Shown: piece after piece, positions 17,185-26,755 of the stretch
Numbering within the stretch: position 1 is the first letter of the stretch
Layout of the letters: every line of letters starts with the position of its first letter
Source: CBDCVN01 sp965223045
GTDB taxonomy: Bacteria; Deinococcota; Deinococci; Deinococcales; Trueperaceae
NCBI GenBank assembly: GCA_965223045.1
Contig: CBDCVN010000013.1
Span: 5,096,582-5,160,581, forward strand
DNA length: 64,000 bases
Reading direction: 5' to 3'
Made by a program: the position numbers and the translations under genes
Notes under the pieces: model-generated
Seen by the model: the letters and a program-made list of their open reading frames with translations, nothing else
Databases searched by the model: none
What the model was told of the DNA's origin: nothing

Positions 17185-18030
17185 AAATAACTCCTTGACT
17201 AAAGGTTTTTAGTAATCAAAATAAAACCACTATCCACAGTGTAATGGTTAAAGGTCTAAATTAACAAGAATGGTGTATTCTTCTAAAGCATTTATTTATT
17301 CTTAATAGAACTTGCTCTGATTATCAATACCCTAACTCCAATCAAATATTAATAGGCATTGTGACTCTGTTACTTATCCACTAATAGAAATAAGCGCACC
17401 TACCGAAGTAGGTGCTTGGAGGGGGAGTTGATTTATCCTACTTATTATTATCTATAAGTGTTAATATGCTGTTAAGCCACTAAATATTAGAGCGCCTGCC
17501 AAAACAGGCGTTTAAGTGAAGTGACTTTAGTTGCTCTGTAGAAGCTTGTGGCTTTGTTGTCTATGGTGTTCATTACAATTAGCCAATCTATGTTTTTTCC
17601 ATTTACTTGCGTACCGGTAAAATGAAGAAGAAAATCGAAAAGTTGTCCACTATTTAACTCTTTATTCTTCTAATAATTGTTCCCTGCCTACATGCAGCCT
17701 CTAAACATTGGTCACTGTAAATTTTATCTAATCACATAATACCTAGACATGAACGTGTTCAACACGGACTCTACTATTTAGAATATGTTCAACAATATAT
17801 GCCTTTGTAAAGATGTGTGCAGGAGTAATTTACCCCTCAAGATTATAAATGTTTCAGACAGGTTAAGGTATTATTTGACGGTTGTGCAAAGAAACCACAT
17901 ATTCTTTACCTATAAACTCTCCCTGATTTATAAACACTTCTTTGTTAAGAGTTCGTTAAGGGCAGCTGGCTAAATTGTTTATCAGGATGATTAATCATTC
18001 TAAACCACAAGTTTGAAAGGAATTAAAACA
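17185..18030. other. Gene-poor interval with two small hairpins
   Basis: No convincing gene is present. There are two stem-loops: GCACCTAC-CGAA-GTAGGTGC at 17396-17415 (8-bp stem) and CGCCTG...CAGGCG followed by TTT at 17493-17513. Both are preceded by AGCGC. A short palindrome CGTGTTCAACACG lies at about 17754. The promoter region of the gene at 18031 fills the right end. The short open frames here look random. Confidence 0.5.
17944..17994 (+). promoter_or_regulatory. Pho-box-like boxes, -10 and conserved downstream element of gene 18031
   Basis: GTTAAG at 17944-17949 and 17955-17960 (11-bp period), a -10 TAAATT at 17971-17976 (10 nt after the second box), then ATCAGGATGATTAA at 17981-17994 (20 nt after it). 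The last 14 bases and their distance are identical before gene 6860 on the minus strand. ATGATTAATCAT, overlapping the end, is a perfect palindrome near the expected start of transcription. Confidence 0.72.
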
Positions 18031-18318
18031 ATGAGTAAGAATTTAAAAGTAATTTTATTTGGAGCCCTAGCACTCTTGATCCTAAGCGCACCTCTTAATG
18101 TTGTTCTTGCAGGGGACAGTTATAGTCCTGTAGTCAATAAACAACCGGATGGCACTTATACTGCTGGTGCCAAAAACAATACTGTGATGGGATATGTAGC
18201 TGCTGATGGAACATATGAAACAAGAAAAGAAGCAAAAAAAGCAGCTAAGGCATTAGTCAAAGAATTAGAAAGTGTCATATATAACCCTGCATGTGATGAT
18301 CCTACATTTGATTGTTAA
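18031..18318 (+). CDS. Small secreted protein of unknown function
   Basis: A 95-residue protein. The ATG at 18031 has GAAAGG 11 nt upstream. An in-frame TTG at 18013 is less likely. The signal peptide has a hydrophobic core (VILFGALALLILSAPL) and a probable cleavage after VVLAG or VLA. The mature part of about 65 residues has DGTYTAG, DGTYETRKEAKKAAKALVKELE and two Cys near the end (ACDDPTFDC) that could make a disulphide or bind metal. I recognise no family. Its promoter layout matches the secreted proteins at 2226 and 6860, suggesting one stress regulon. Confidence 0.65.
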   Translation: MSKNLKVILFGALALLILSAPLNVVLAGDSYSPVVNKQPDGTYTAGAKNNTVMGYVAADGTYETRKEAKKAAKALVKELESVIYNPACDDPTFDC

Positions 18319-18345
18319 AAACAACCACACCACCTTTTAAATTCA

Positions 18346-18384
18346 CCTTTACCCCAACTTCTATGAGAGGTTGGGTGGGGTAAG
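18346..18384. terminator. Bulged hairpin between convergent genes
   Basis: CTTTACCCCAACTTCT pairs with AGAGGTTGGGTGGGGTAAG with a small bulge. It lies between the end of the small gene and the end of nuoN. Confidence 0.5.
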
Positions 18385-18571
18385 TAAAAGCTGTAGTGGT
18401 TACTATCTATACTTTAAACGGCTTAGTTTTGGACATTTACTCTTAAGATTTTTTAGGTGTACAGTGCGTGATATCCATCAAGAATCCCTCTATACAAAAT
18501 GTTCAGTTTTAACCCGTTTTTAGTATAATCTATGGTTCATATAGCAAAAATTAATAGGATTTTGAATTCCT

Positions 18572-19987
18572 TTACCAAACAGGCAAAAATCCTAAAAATA
18601 CTGTTACTACAGCAGCAACTACTATTACCAAAAAAGCAACAGGACTTTTTAAATCTTCTTTTAAAGGGGTAACTTCCTTTGGTGAATACATTGCTATCAT
18701 AAAACGCATGTAGTAAATTATGGCTACTACACTAGTTAAAATCCCTAACACTGCTAACCATATGTAACCTGCTTCAAGTGTAGCTTGGAAAACTAAAAAT
18801 TTAGCAAAAAAGCCTGCAAAGGGCGGAATACCTGCTAGGCTTAACAAGAAAATGCTCATAGCTAAAGCCATAATAGGTCTATGCTTACCTAAACCAGTAA
18901 TTTCTTCTAGGTTATCTCCCTTATCATCCGAATTACTAATAAGGCTTAGGACAGCAAAAGCTCCTACATTCATAAAGGTATAAGCAGCTAAGTACCAAAT
19001 AACTGCTGACTCATTACCAGCTACAATACCCATGCCTAGATAGCCTGCATGGGCAACAGCAGAATAGGCTAGCATTCTTTTTAAACTTTTTTGCTCGAGC
19101 GCAACAAAGTTAGCAACAACAAGCGTAAGCACCACCAAAACAATAAAAAGCTGGTTTAGAGCTGGGGAAACATCTGGGAAAGCCATAGTAGCAAAACGTG
19201 CTATAGCTGCAAAGGCAGCTGTTTTAACCACTACACTCATAAAAGCTGTTACCGGAGTAGGGGCTCCAGTATAAACATCGGGTGCCCACTGATGAAAAGG
19301 TACTAGAGCAGCCTTGAAGCCCAAACCTACTAAGACAAAACCCAGACCAAGGCTTAAAAGAACACCCTGATCGAAACCTTCTGAATTTACAGCAGCTAGA
19401 ATACCTTCATAAGTAAAAGTGCCTGTAGCACCGTAACTTAGGGCAATACCATAAATGAAAAAGGCAGAGGCAAAAGCTCCTAACAGGAAGTATTTTATAC
19501 CTGCTTCTTCAGATTCTCTAGCTTCCTGACGCCAAGCAGAAAGCACATAAACTGCTAGTGACATAATCTCTAAGGCCAAAACTAATACTATAAGATCTTT
19601 GGCAGCAGCCATTAGCATAGCTCCACAGGCACTAAGTAGCATTAGAGGGTAGTACTCAAGCTGATCTAACTTGAAGCGTTTCAAGTAGTCAAAGCTAACT
19701 AAAAGAGCTAGAGTAGTGCCTAATAAGATAACTAAATTAAAAGCTAAAGCAAAATCATCTATAACATATCGCCCGCCAAAGCTACTGATTTCTCCCCCAT
19801 AAAGCTTAATTTGACCAAATAGCAAGCTATTAGCAAAAAGGGCATAAGCAAGTCCAAGGAAGCTAAAAAGAGCAGCTTGTTTACCAGAAGGCCACCACAA
19901 TCCTCTTAGTAGCACAAATGAAGCGGTAAGTAGTAGTAGGACAGGCGGCACTAAACTTGCAGTTACAAAATCTGTACCTATAAGCAT
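18572..19987 (-). CDS. nuoN: NADH-quinone oxidoreductase subunit N
   Basis: A 471-residue antiporter-like membrane subunit of respiratory complex I with about 14 hydrophobic helices. Diagnostic stretches are LVLALEIMSLAVYVLSAW (conserved Glu of helix 5), KYFLLGAFASAFFIYG, APDVYTGAPTPVTAFMSV, the broken-helix lysine region LKRMLAYSAVAHAGYLGMG and AGIPPFAGFFAKF. It helps translocate protons in the membrane arm. It is the last gene of nuoKLMN and its start overlaps the nuoM stop by one base at 19987. Its length is typical. Confidence 0.95.
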   Translation of the reverse strand: MLIGTDFVTASLVPPVLLLLTASFVLLRGLWWPSGKQAALFSFLGLAYALFANSLLFGQIKLYGGEISSFGGRYVIDDFALAFNLVILLGTTLALLVSFDYLKRFKLDQLEYYPLMLLSACGAMLMAAAKDLIVLVLALEIMSLAVYVLSAWRQEARESEEAGIKYFLLGAFASAFFIYGIALSYGATGTFTYEGILAAVNSEGFDQGVLLSLGLGFVLVGLGFKAALVPFHQWAPDVYTGAPTPVTAFMSVVVKTAAFAAIARFATMAFPDVSPALNQLFIVLVVLTLVVANFVALEQKSLKRMLAYSAVAHAGYLGMGIVAGNESAVIWYLAAYTFMNVGAFAVLSLISNSDDKGDNLEEITGLGKHRPIMALAMSIFLLSLAGIPPFAGFFAKFLVFQATLEAGYIWLAVLGILTSVVAIIYYMRFMIAMYSPKEVTPLKEDLKSPVAFLVIVVAAVVTVFLGFLPVW

Positions 19988-21474
19988 TAATGGTCTCCTT
20001 CCTGATGTGGCTGCTTATTTTGAGTGTTATGCTTCACGGTAAACATAGTTTGATGTTGTTGGGCGATTGTGCTGGCTTGCACTTCAATATTTTGAAGGTG
20101 TTTATGAGGCAATATACCTAGGTAAATAATCATGACCAAAAGAGGGGCAAGTATCACAACCTCTCTAGAGTCTAATTCTGGTAATGATGATGTTTCTTCA
20201 CCTTGATAAAGCCTTTGGTAGAGATTTACTCCATAAACTCCTGCAGCAATTATTGCTCCACAAGCTAGTGTTGCTAAGTAGGGATTTTGCTGAAACGCTC
20301 CTAGTAGGCTTAAGAATTCCCCTGGAAAGTTTGCTAGGCTAGGTACTCCAATGCTAGCAAATACAACGAATAGGGTTATGGCAGCTAGAGCAGGAGCACT
20401 TTTCGCGGCACCACCATAGCTATCAAGCTCAAAGCTTTGACGGCGTTTAAAAAGCATTCCAGATATTAGGAAAAGCCCACCAGTAGAAACCATTTGCGCA
20501 GCTAGTAGATAGATAGCTCCATTTAAACCTGTTATATGCAAGGCAAAAATTCCTGTTGCTACTATACCCATATGCGACAAAGAGGCGTAGGCTAGCAAAC
20601 GTTTTAAGTTGGTTTGATAGGTTGCTAGCCAAGCTGCATAAAAGGCAGTAACTGCAGCTAAGGCTAGTAAAAATGGAGAGAAAACGCCAGCAGCTCCGGG
20701 TAAAAGTGGCAGCGCCCAAGCAAAAAAGCCCCAAGTTCCTACTTTATAAAGTGTTCCGGCTACATCAGCTGCACCACAGGGGTGATTTTGTTCATGAAAG
20801 TCTATTAGCCAAGAGTGAACAGGGATGAGAGGTGTTTTAACAGCAAAGGCAAAAACAAAACCTAAAAAGAGCCAGTTTTGTGTAGACAAAGGTAAGTTGG
20901 GTGTGACAGCTAGAAGATGATCAAAAAGATAACTTTCTGCACCAGACAAGGGCTTCAACGCTAGTATGGACATTAGCATTAAAAGAGAGCCTGTCATTGC
21001 GTAAATTAAGTAGCTATATGCAGCTTCACATCTTTTTTCTCTTCCCCAGACAAACAGCATTATTAAGCTAGGAATAAAAGTAATTTCCCAGAATATATAA
21101 AAAAGCACCAAATCCTTGGCTAGAAAAATACCATTTAGACCTGCTTGCATAATTAATAGCATGGTTAAAAAAACACCTGTTTGACTCTTTATTTTGATAG
21201 AAGCATAAATAATAACAGGGATCATTACTAAGTTAGCTGTTAGTATTAGTAGGCTCGAGCCTCCCCCACCATCCAAAGCAAAGTAAATTCCAAACTTCTC
21301 TAACCACATAACTTGGAAGTTGTTCTGGGCTACAACAAACATCATCACAACTGCTAGCACAAAATTAGCTATACTACTGAGAAAAGCAAATACTATATCA
21401 ACCCACTTGCTAGGAACAAAAGCAATGAGTAGTACAGCAATAACAGGTGTCAGAATAAGCCATAAAGCTATCAC
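19987..21474 (-). CDS. nuoM: NADH-quinone oxidoreductase subunit M
   Basis: A 495-residue antiporter-like subunit with about 14 TM helices. Characteristic segments are LFYIFWEITFIPSLIMLFVWG with the key Glu, KTPLIPVHSWLIDFHEQNHP (broken helix), LKRLLAYASLSHMGIVATG and LANFPGEFLSLLG. The C-terminus has a short His- and Gln-rich cytoplasmic tail (QQHQTMF...NKQPHQEGDH), which is unusual. It overlaps nuoL by 4 bp at its start, implying translational coupling. It carries out proton transfer within complex I. Confidence 0.95.
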   Translation of the reverse strand: MIALWLILTPVIAVLLIAFVPSKWVDIVFAFLSSIANFVLAVVMMFVVAQNNFQVMWLEKFGIYFALDGGGGSSLLILTANLVMIPVIIYASIKIKSQTGVFLTMLLIMQAGLNGIFLAKDLVLFYIFWEITFIPSLIMLFVWGREKRCEAAYSYLIYAMTGSLLMLMSILALKPLSGAESYLFDHLLAVTPNLPLSTQNWLFLGFVFAFAVKTPLIPVHSWLIDFHEQNHPCGAADVAGTLYKVGTWGFFAWALPLLPGAAGVFSPFLLALAAVTAFYAAWLATYQTNLKRLLAYASLSHMGIVATGIFALHITGLNGAIYLLAAQMVSTGGLFLISGMLFKRRQSFELDSYGGAAKSAPALAAITLFVVFASIGVPSLANFPGEFLSLLGAFQQNPYLATLACGAIIAAGVYGVNLYQRLYQGEETSSLPELDSREVVILAPLLVMIIYLGILPHKHLQNIEVQASTIAQQHQTMFTVKHNTQNKQPHQEGDH

Positions 21475-23378
21475 GTGGCACCTCCACTAAAAGCTAAATA
21501 GAGCATCATAAGTACTGCACCAATTAGCATAATCAGAGCGTAGCTGCGTACAAAACCGTTTTGCACTACTCTAAGAAGTTTTGCTATTTTGCCTATGCCT
21601 ACTACTCCTTGACTCAAACCAATTGCTAAATTTTTATCAACTCCATTAAATATTTTAGCTACTTTCTCGCTAGGACGTACAATTAGCCTATTGTAAAGAT
21701 TATCAATACCTAAAGCACTAGCTGACCAGTTGTTTATTTCCTTGTAAATGCCTTCTTTGAAGTTTTTAGCAGGTTCACCTTTTTTCTTTCCATAAACCCA
21801 GTAGGCCCCTAAGAGACCTAATGCAACTACTGCTGTAGATAGCAACATCAACATTATTTCTGCAGTTAAGGGTAGGTGTCTGAATATAGCGGTTTTTGTT
21901 GAGTGCTCGAGCCAACCCCCAAACCAATTTGTACTTAAAAATTCAGGCAAACCAAGATATCCTGCAAAGACACTACCAAAACCTAAAATAACTAACGGTA
22001 TAGTCATTATAAGTGGTAAGGCATGCACTTTAACTTCAAAACGTTCTTTACCCAAGAAAACACAGTGGTACCACCTAAACATGTAAAAAGCCGTCAACCC
22101 AGCAGTAATGAGCAAAATAAAGTAAATAGCATAGTTGCCATAGCCATCTAACAAAGTACTATTAAAGGCGTGACTTAAAATAGCATCTTTAGAGAAAAAG
22201 CCTGCTAAAAGTGGTACACCTGCTATAGCTAAAGTAGCAATTAAGGCCATTATATTTGTGATTGGCAAATACTTTTTTAGTCCGCCCATTTTTTCAATGT
22301 TCTGTTCCCCATCAAGGGCATGAATGACTGAGCCTGAAGCTAAAAATAACAAGGCTTTAAAAAAGGCGTGAGTAAAAACATGGAAGATACCTACCCAATA
22401 AGCCCCTACACCAACAGCAGCGAACATATAGCCAAGCTGAGAAATTGTTGAATAAGCCAAAATCTTCTTGATGTCCTTCTGTGACATGGCACTAAAAGCA
22501 GCAATCAAAGCGGTTAATGCACCTAACCAAGCCACTACTGCTGAACCCAGTGGTGAGATTGCAAAAAGTGCTCCTGAACGAGCTATTAAATATACTCCAG
22601 CAGTGACCATAGTGGCAGCATGAATAAGTGCTGAAACAGGGGTAGGACCAGCCATAGCGTCAGGTAACCATGTGTGCAAGGGCAACTGTGCCGATTTACC
22701 GGCAGCAGCTAACATAAATAGTATGCAAATAATGCTTATTGCAACAGTACCCATTTCAAAATTTGATGCTGCTGAATTTACATCACCAATGTTAAGGGTA
22801 GAAAAAACCTTAAAGATTAAAAACATTGCTAAAAGAAAACCTATATCACCAATGCGATTGACAATAAAAGCTTTACGAGCAGCATCAGCATTCAACTTGT
22901 GGCTATACCAAAAACCAATTAGCAAATAAGAGCAAACCCCAACTCCTTCCCAACCTATAAACATAAGAGGGTAAGAGTCAGCCATTACTAGGATGAGCAT
23001 AGCAGCAATAAACAGGTTTAAAAGTGCAAAGTAGCGACTATAGTCTTTATCTCCATGCATATAACCAATTGAGTAAATATGGATTAAAAGTCCTATGCCA
23101 GTAATAATCAGCATCATTATTGTGCTTAAAGTATCTATAGTGAAGCCAAAAGCAAGCTCAAGCTCACCAGCCTGTAAAAATTGCCATAAATGTACATTAA
23201 TACTTTTCTCTTTTGAGATTAGTAATACAAAAAAGCTTACTATAGAAAAAGCAAAACCAATAGCTACAGTTGCGGAAGCAATTATACCGGGTAAAGGTTC
23301 TTTTAAGCGTTTGCCAAAAAAACCATTAATAAGCACTCCTAAAATGGCTACAAAAGGAGCATAAATAGCTAGGGTCAT
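21471..23378 (-). CDS. nuoL: NADH-quinone oxidoreductase subunit L
   Basis: A 635-residue distal antiporter-like subunit. It shows MFIGWEGVGVCSYLLIGFWY (conserved Glu), AAGKSAQLPLHTWLPDAMAG, TPVSALIHAATMVTAGVYL, DIKKILAYSTISQLGYM and AGVPLLAGFFSKDAIL, followed by the long lateral-helix region and a final TM anchor typical of NuoL. It transfers protons at the end of the membrane arm and braces NuoM and NuoN through the lateral helix. Its start overlaps the nuoK stop by 4 bp. Confidence 0.96.
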   Translation of the reverse strand: MTLAIYAPFVAILGVLINGFFGKRLKEPLPGIIASATVAIGFAFSIVSFFVLLISKEKSINVHLWQFLQAGELELAFGFTIDTLSTIMMLIITGIGLLIHIYSIGYMHGDKDYSRYFALLNLFIAAMLILVMADSYPLMFIGWEGVGVCSYLLIGFWYSHKLNADAARKAFIVNRIGDIGFLLAMFLIFKVFSTLNIGDVNSAASNFEMGTVAISIICILFMLAAAGKSAQLPLHTWLPDAMAGPTPVSALIHAATMVTAGVYLIARSGALFAISPLGSAVVAWLGALTALIAAFSAMSQKDIKKILAYSTISQLGYMFAAVGVGAYWVGIFHVFTHAFFKALLFLASGSVIHALDGEQNIEKMGGLKKYLPITNIMALIATLAIAGVPLLAGFFSKDAILSHAFNSTLLDGYGNYAIYFILLITAGLTAFYMFRWYHCVFLGKERFEVKVHALPLIMTIPLVILGFGSVFAGYLGLPEFLSTNWFGGWLEHSTKTAIFRHLPLTAEIMLMLLSTAVVALGLLGAYWVYGKKKGEPAKNFKEGIYKEINNWSASALGIDNLYNRLIVRPSEKVAKIFNGVDKNLAIGLSQGVVGIGKIAKLLRVVQNGFVRSYALIMLIGAVLMMLYLAFSGGAT

Positions 23379-23695
23379 AAACGTACCTGCGAAAGCTCAT
23401 CTACATTTGAACTGGCGCGATACCTAAAGATTGCTACTAATATGCCAAGTCCTATAGCAACTTCGGCAGCAGCAATAGCCAAGATGATAAAAACAGCTCC
23501 TTGTCCTGCTAAAGCAGTAGCAGCACCACTACTTGACCACTGCCTAGAGTAAGTCACTAATGCTAAGTTTGCAGCATTGAGCATAAGCTCAATAGAGAGA
23601 AAAATCAAAATGGCACTGCGGCGGGTTAAAACCCCAGCAGCACCAATTACAAAAATTACTGCACTGAGTGCAACATAATACCCAGTGGGAACCAT
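23375..23695 (-). CDS. nuoK: NADH-quinone oxidoreductase subunit K
   Basis: A 106-residue, three-helix membrane subunit. Both conserved acidic residues of the family are visible: FLSIELMLNAANLALV (helix 2 Glu) and IAAAEVAIGLGILVAIFR (helix 3 Glu), which belong to the proton path next to the quinone site. An AGGAG sequence precedes the ATG. It is the first nuo gene here. The usual nuoA-J genes do not lie upstream, where about 600 bp of non-coding DNA and an oppositely oriented gene follow. Confidence 0.95.
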   Translation of the reverse strand: MVPTGYYVALSAVIFVIGAAGVLTRRSAILIFLSIELMLNAANLALVTYSRQWSSSGAATALAGQGAVFIILAIAAAEVAIGLGILVAIFRYRASSNVDELSQVRL

Positions 23696-23696
23696 A

Positions 23697-23798
23697 TTAA
23701 CTCCTCACCATGTTTGCTTCTACAACTTCCTCTTGAATATATCCTTGAGTCATAGCATCAAGAATTATTTTAGATAACCAAAACTCAAAACTGACCAT
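23697..23798 (-). CDS. Possible 33-residue ORF just upstream of nuoK
   Basis: An ATG at 23798 preceded by AGGAAG starts a 33-codon frame (MVSFEFWLSKII...). It ends one base before the nuoK ATG, and the nuoK ribosome site lies inside its last codons. It has an amphipathic N-terminal part and an acidic C-terminal part and resembles no subunit I know. It could be a leader peptide coupling translation to nuoK, a remnant of a lost upstream nuo gene, or chance. Confidence 0.3.
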   Translation of the reverse strand: MVSFEFWLSKIILDAMTQGYIQEEVVEANMVRS

Positions 23799-24173
23799 CT
23801 TTGTATATTCTTCCTAGAAACCTCATGAGACTTTCTTTCTCTCTATAGGAACTTTAACAAAACAATTTTTTACTAATTTCAACGTGCCTAGGAATTGATT
23901 CCTTAAGGTTGTCTCAGCCTATATATCATACTTGCTATCATAGCGAAGTAACCACCACCAGTCCATTGTTGTCAACTGTTTCTCTAAATCTCTTCACTTC
24001 ATTTCACAGGCTGTTACTTATGGTAGTAACACCATATAGTTTAGCAATATTATGACTGAAGTTACTATGTATTCATGTTATTGGCTTCAAGGAGTAATGT
24101 TGTTACCTTAACTTGCTCCCAAGCCTTGCTTGCGAACACATAATATAGCCTTGTGCTCTGTATCTTACTAAAT

Positions 24174-24293
24174 GTCTGAATTGTTATGACTGATTCCCTA
24201 ATAGTAATAGGTGATGATTAACAATTACAAACAGTGAGTATGAGGGTTTGAAGTCAAAGAGATTATAAAAATCACAATGAATCACAGTTCAAA
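24174..24293. repeat. Dispersed palindromic repeat R2, degenerate copy
   Basis: It begins GTCTGAATTG and ends GAATCACAGTTCAAAC, matching the ends of the clearer copy at 52594-52714 (TCTGAAC ... GTTCAGA). The interior is diverged. The rest of 23799-24393 shows only AT-rich sequence and the promoter of the next gene. Confidence 0.5.
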
Positions 24294-24379
24294 CAACATA
24301 TTAAGAAATTCAAGTGCCTTCTCAAATCCCTCAGAGCCCTGATAAAAATGTTTCAAATACTAAACTAAATAATTTAGGA

Positions 24380-24385
24380 TATAAT
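24380..24385 (+). promoter_or_regulatory. -10 box close to the M42 peptidase start
   Basis: TATAAT lies 8 nt before the ATG at 24394 with no Shine-Dalgarno between, so the mRNA is leaderless or nearly so. Confidence 0.55.
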
Positions 24386-24393
24386 ACCAAGAC

Positions 24394-25440
24394 ATGGATC
24401 GTAATTTTCTAGAAAGTTTGTTAGGTGCAGCGGGAGCAAGTTCTTTCGAATCGCAACCTGCGAAAGTTTGGCGTCAACAAGCAAAACTCTATGACGCTGA
24501 AATTGATATTGATGCCTATGGGAATAGCTTTGCTACTTTTAGTAAAGATAGTAAACCACATGTAATGTTAGCTGGGCACATAGATGAAATTGGTTTAATC
24601 ATTACTTACATAGATGAAGAAGGCTTTATTTACTTCAAAGGTATAGGTGGTTGGGATTCACAGCAGCTTATTGGTCAAAGGGTGCGCATAGTTGGTTACA
24701 AGGGTGAAATTCTGGGAGTAATAGGTAAAAAACCTATTCACCTTATGGACTCGAGCGACCGTAATAAAGTGTCGAAAATAGCTGATATGTGGATTGATAT
24801 TGGTGCAAAAGACAACGAAGAAGCTAAAAAATATGTCCGTGTAGGTGATTTTGCTGTTATTGAGCAACCTATGTTAGAGCTTTTAAATGGGCGTATTGTA
24901 AGTAAAGCTATTGATAATCGTATAGGTGCTTATATGGTGCTAGAAGCTGCAAGAAGAACGCAAACCAACATACAAATAACTGCTGTAGCTACTGTACAAG
25001 AGGAAATAAGTGGTGTTGGAGCTTTGGTTGCTTCCCACCAACTTAAACCCGATGTAGCAATTGTTGTAGATGTTACTCATGCTACAGATATACCAAGTAC
25101 AAATAAGAAACAAGAGGGAGATGTGCCTCTTGGTTCAGGCGTGAGCTTGTCAGTTGGCTCTTTTGTTCATAGAGGGGTATTTGAGAAGCTAATTGCTATA
25201 GCTGAACAGGAAAAAATTCCTTATAATATTGAGGTGTCACCACGTCAAACTTCTACGGATGCTGATGATATTGCTAAAGGTCATAGCGGTGTACCTACAG
25301 CAGTAGTGGCTATTCCAAATCGCTATATGCACTCTCCTAGCGAGATGATTGATACTGACGATGTAGATAATGTCATAGGGTTAATTAAAGCTTTTATTGA
25401 AAGCCTTGATGCAAAAAGTGATTTCCTACAGCCTACTTAA
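24394..25440 (+). CDS. M42-family metallo-aminopeptidase
   Basis: A 348-residue cytoplasmic peptidase of the M42 family (glutamyl aminopeptidase/endoglucanase-M-like), which forms tetrahedral TET particles that trim peptides. Metal and catalytic residues are visible: AGHIDEIG (His62, Asp64), SKAIDNRIGAY (Asp), VQEEISGVGA (Glu-Glu pair, base and metal ligand), VDVTHATD (Asp) and a late IPNRYMHSPSEMID His. The inserted beta domain (residues ~70-165, including GVIGKKPIHLM) is typical. All key residues are present and the length is normal. It stands alone and divergent from nuoK. Confidence 0.9.
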   Translation: MDRNFLESLLGAAGASSFESQPAKVWRQQAKLYDAEIDIDAYGNSFATFSKDSKPHVMLAGHIDEIGLIITYIDEEGFIYFKGIGGWDSQQLIGQRVRIVGYKGEILGVIGKKPIHLMDSSDRNKVSKIADMWIDIGAKDNEEAKKYVRVGDFAVIEQPMLELLNGRIVSKAIDNRIGAYMVLEAARRTQTNIQITAVATVQEEISGVGALVASHQLKPDVAIVVDVTHATDIPSTNKKQEGDVPLGSGVSLSVGSFVHRGVFEKLIAIAEQEKIPYNIEVSPRQTSTDADDIAKGHSGVPTAVVAIPNRYMHSPSEMIDTDDVDNVIGLIKAFIESLDAKSDFLQPT

Positions 25441-25514
25441 GAGATTATCTACCTAAAAATGCTTATAGGTGAATTGGTTCTAAATTTAAATTGTGGACAC
25501 TGCCAATAATTTTT

Positions 25515-26288
25515 CTACTTACTTCCTGACAGGGCTTTTAGCAAACGATTAATAAGCCCTTTCTGAGGTATAAAGGGTTTGTTAGTCCTTGCTTCATCAA
25601 TAAACCTACTTTTATCTGAAGCTTCAGATTGAGTAGTTTGTAACCAAGCAATTATTTCTTGATAGGTCTTGCCTTCAATATTTTTTCTCAAACTTATAGC
25701 TTTATTAGATTTAGAGTTACTTTGTTCAAAGGCCCGTACAGGAAACACCTTTCCTAAAGAACGTAGCTTGTATAAGTTATATTGTACAAGCTCAATGTCT
25801 AAAGAAAGACATTGAGCAATTTCTTTGGCACTTGCTCCCTTTTTTAATAGAGAGATGGAGCTTTGCCAAAAATCATAAAGTGTGTTATCAAACCCAATAT
25901 CAACAGAGTCTACACTTTTAAATTTTATTCTTGAGTCAGCAAAATGATTTCGATGAACTCTAATTTCATCAATTGCAGTAGCTATTTGCAACAAGAGTTT
26001 AGTAATGGGAATGTTTAGGTTTTGTTTGAGTTTGTCAGGTGACAATCTTTCAAAGTCAAATGTACCTTGCTCGCAGCTCGAGATTTTAAGCATAGCTTCA
26101 CGCACAAGCAAGTCAGTTACTAAAGCTTTTCCATTGTTATGAAAAGCTTTAAGGTGTGTTTTATCAAGATACAAGTCATAACTTTGCTTTCGAGGTAATT
26201 GGCTAAGGTGTAACTTCCCTGTACGACTACCTAGCATAGTTAGAATTTCTGGTAAAGGCATTTCCTCTAAAGTTCCAAAAATTGCCAT
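25515..26288 (-). CDS. DUF4388 (PATAN-like) domain protein
   Basis: The first ~110 residues (FGTLEEMPLPEILTMLGSRTGKL, then ISSCEQGTFDFE) match DUF4388, a PATAN-related domain widespread in Deinococcota, Cyanobacteria and delta-proteobacteria and often linked to two-component signalling. The rest (residues ~120-257) is helical with a winged-helix-like part (KEIAQCLSLDIELVQYNLYKLRSLGKVF) that could bind DNA or protein. There is no signal peptide. It lies convergent to the M42 gene and upstream of the kinase cluster in opposite orientation. A role in surface motility or gene regulation is only an inference from relatives. Confidence 0.7.
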   Translation of the reverse strand: MAIFGTLEEMPLPEILTMLGSRTGKLHLSQLPRKQSYDLYLDKTHLKAFHNNGKALVTDLLVREAMLKISSCEQGTFDFERLSPDKLKQNLNIPITKLLLQIATAIDEIRVHRNHFADSRIKFKSVDSVDIGFDNTLYDFWQSSISLLKKGASAKEIAQCLSLDIELVQYNLYKLRSLGKVFPVRAFEQSNSKSNKAISLRKNIEGKTYQEIIAWLQTTQSEASDKSRFIDEARTNKPFIPQKGLINRLLKALSGSK

Positions 26289-26755
26289 ATCATCACCTTT
26301 AAAAAATTTCTTTTAAGAAATTTATACTTACTTTTAACCATTTTGGCAAGAAATCCAGATCGGTTCATTATTATCAACTTCTCCTCCTGAAAGTGCCCCT
26401 CAGCACTTAAAAATAAACACCAAACACCACATAGCCCAATCAAGTTTTCTTAGGAAAGTTATTAAGTATAAGAAATTATTAAGTAATTGATACAAAGCCC
26501 ACAGGAAAGTTAGTGCAATTTTATGTAACTAAGATGAGTGAAAGATGAATATTTTGAGCTACTTGAAAAACTTCTTTAGAGCTGTCCAAAATATATTCTT
26601 AGCAACCTATACTACAAATATTTGTAATGCTAAGATGACTTGCTAATTCTTGAGTCATTAAATTAGGCTAAAGTATTAAAGATATTGAACTTGGTAGGAT
26701 TACTCTCATACTAACTTCTAAATGCTCGTTTCCAAATGTATTGATTTTTAATACA

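Noticed and set aside
17396..17513. Two hairpins as a tRNA or small RNA gene
   Set aside because: Stems are short, no cloverleaf can be drawn and no promoter is clear; only the second could be a weak terminator.
18013..18030. TTG at 18013 as start of the small secreted protein
   Set aside because: It overlaps the ribosome site of the ATG at 18031, which gives a normal signal peptide.
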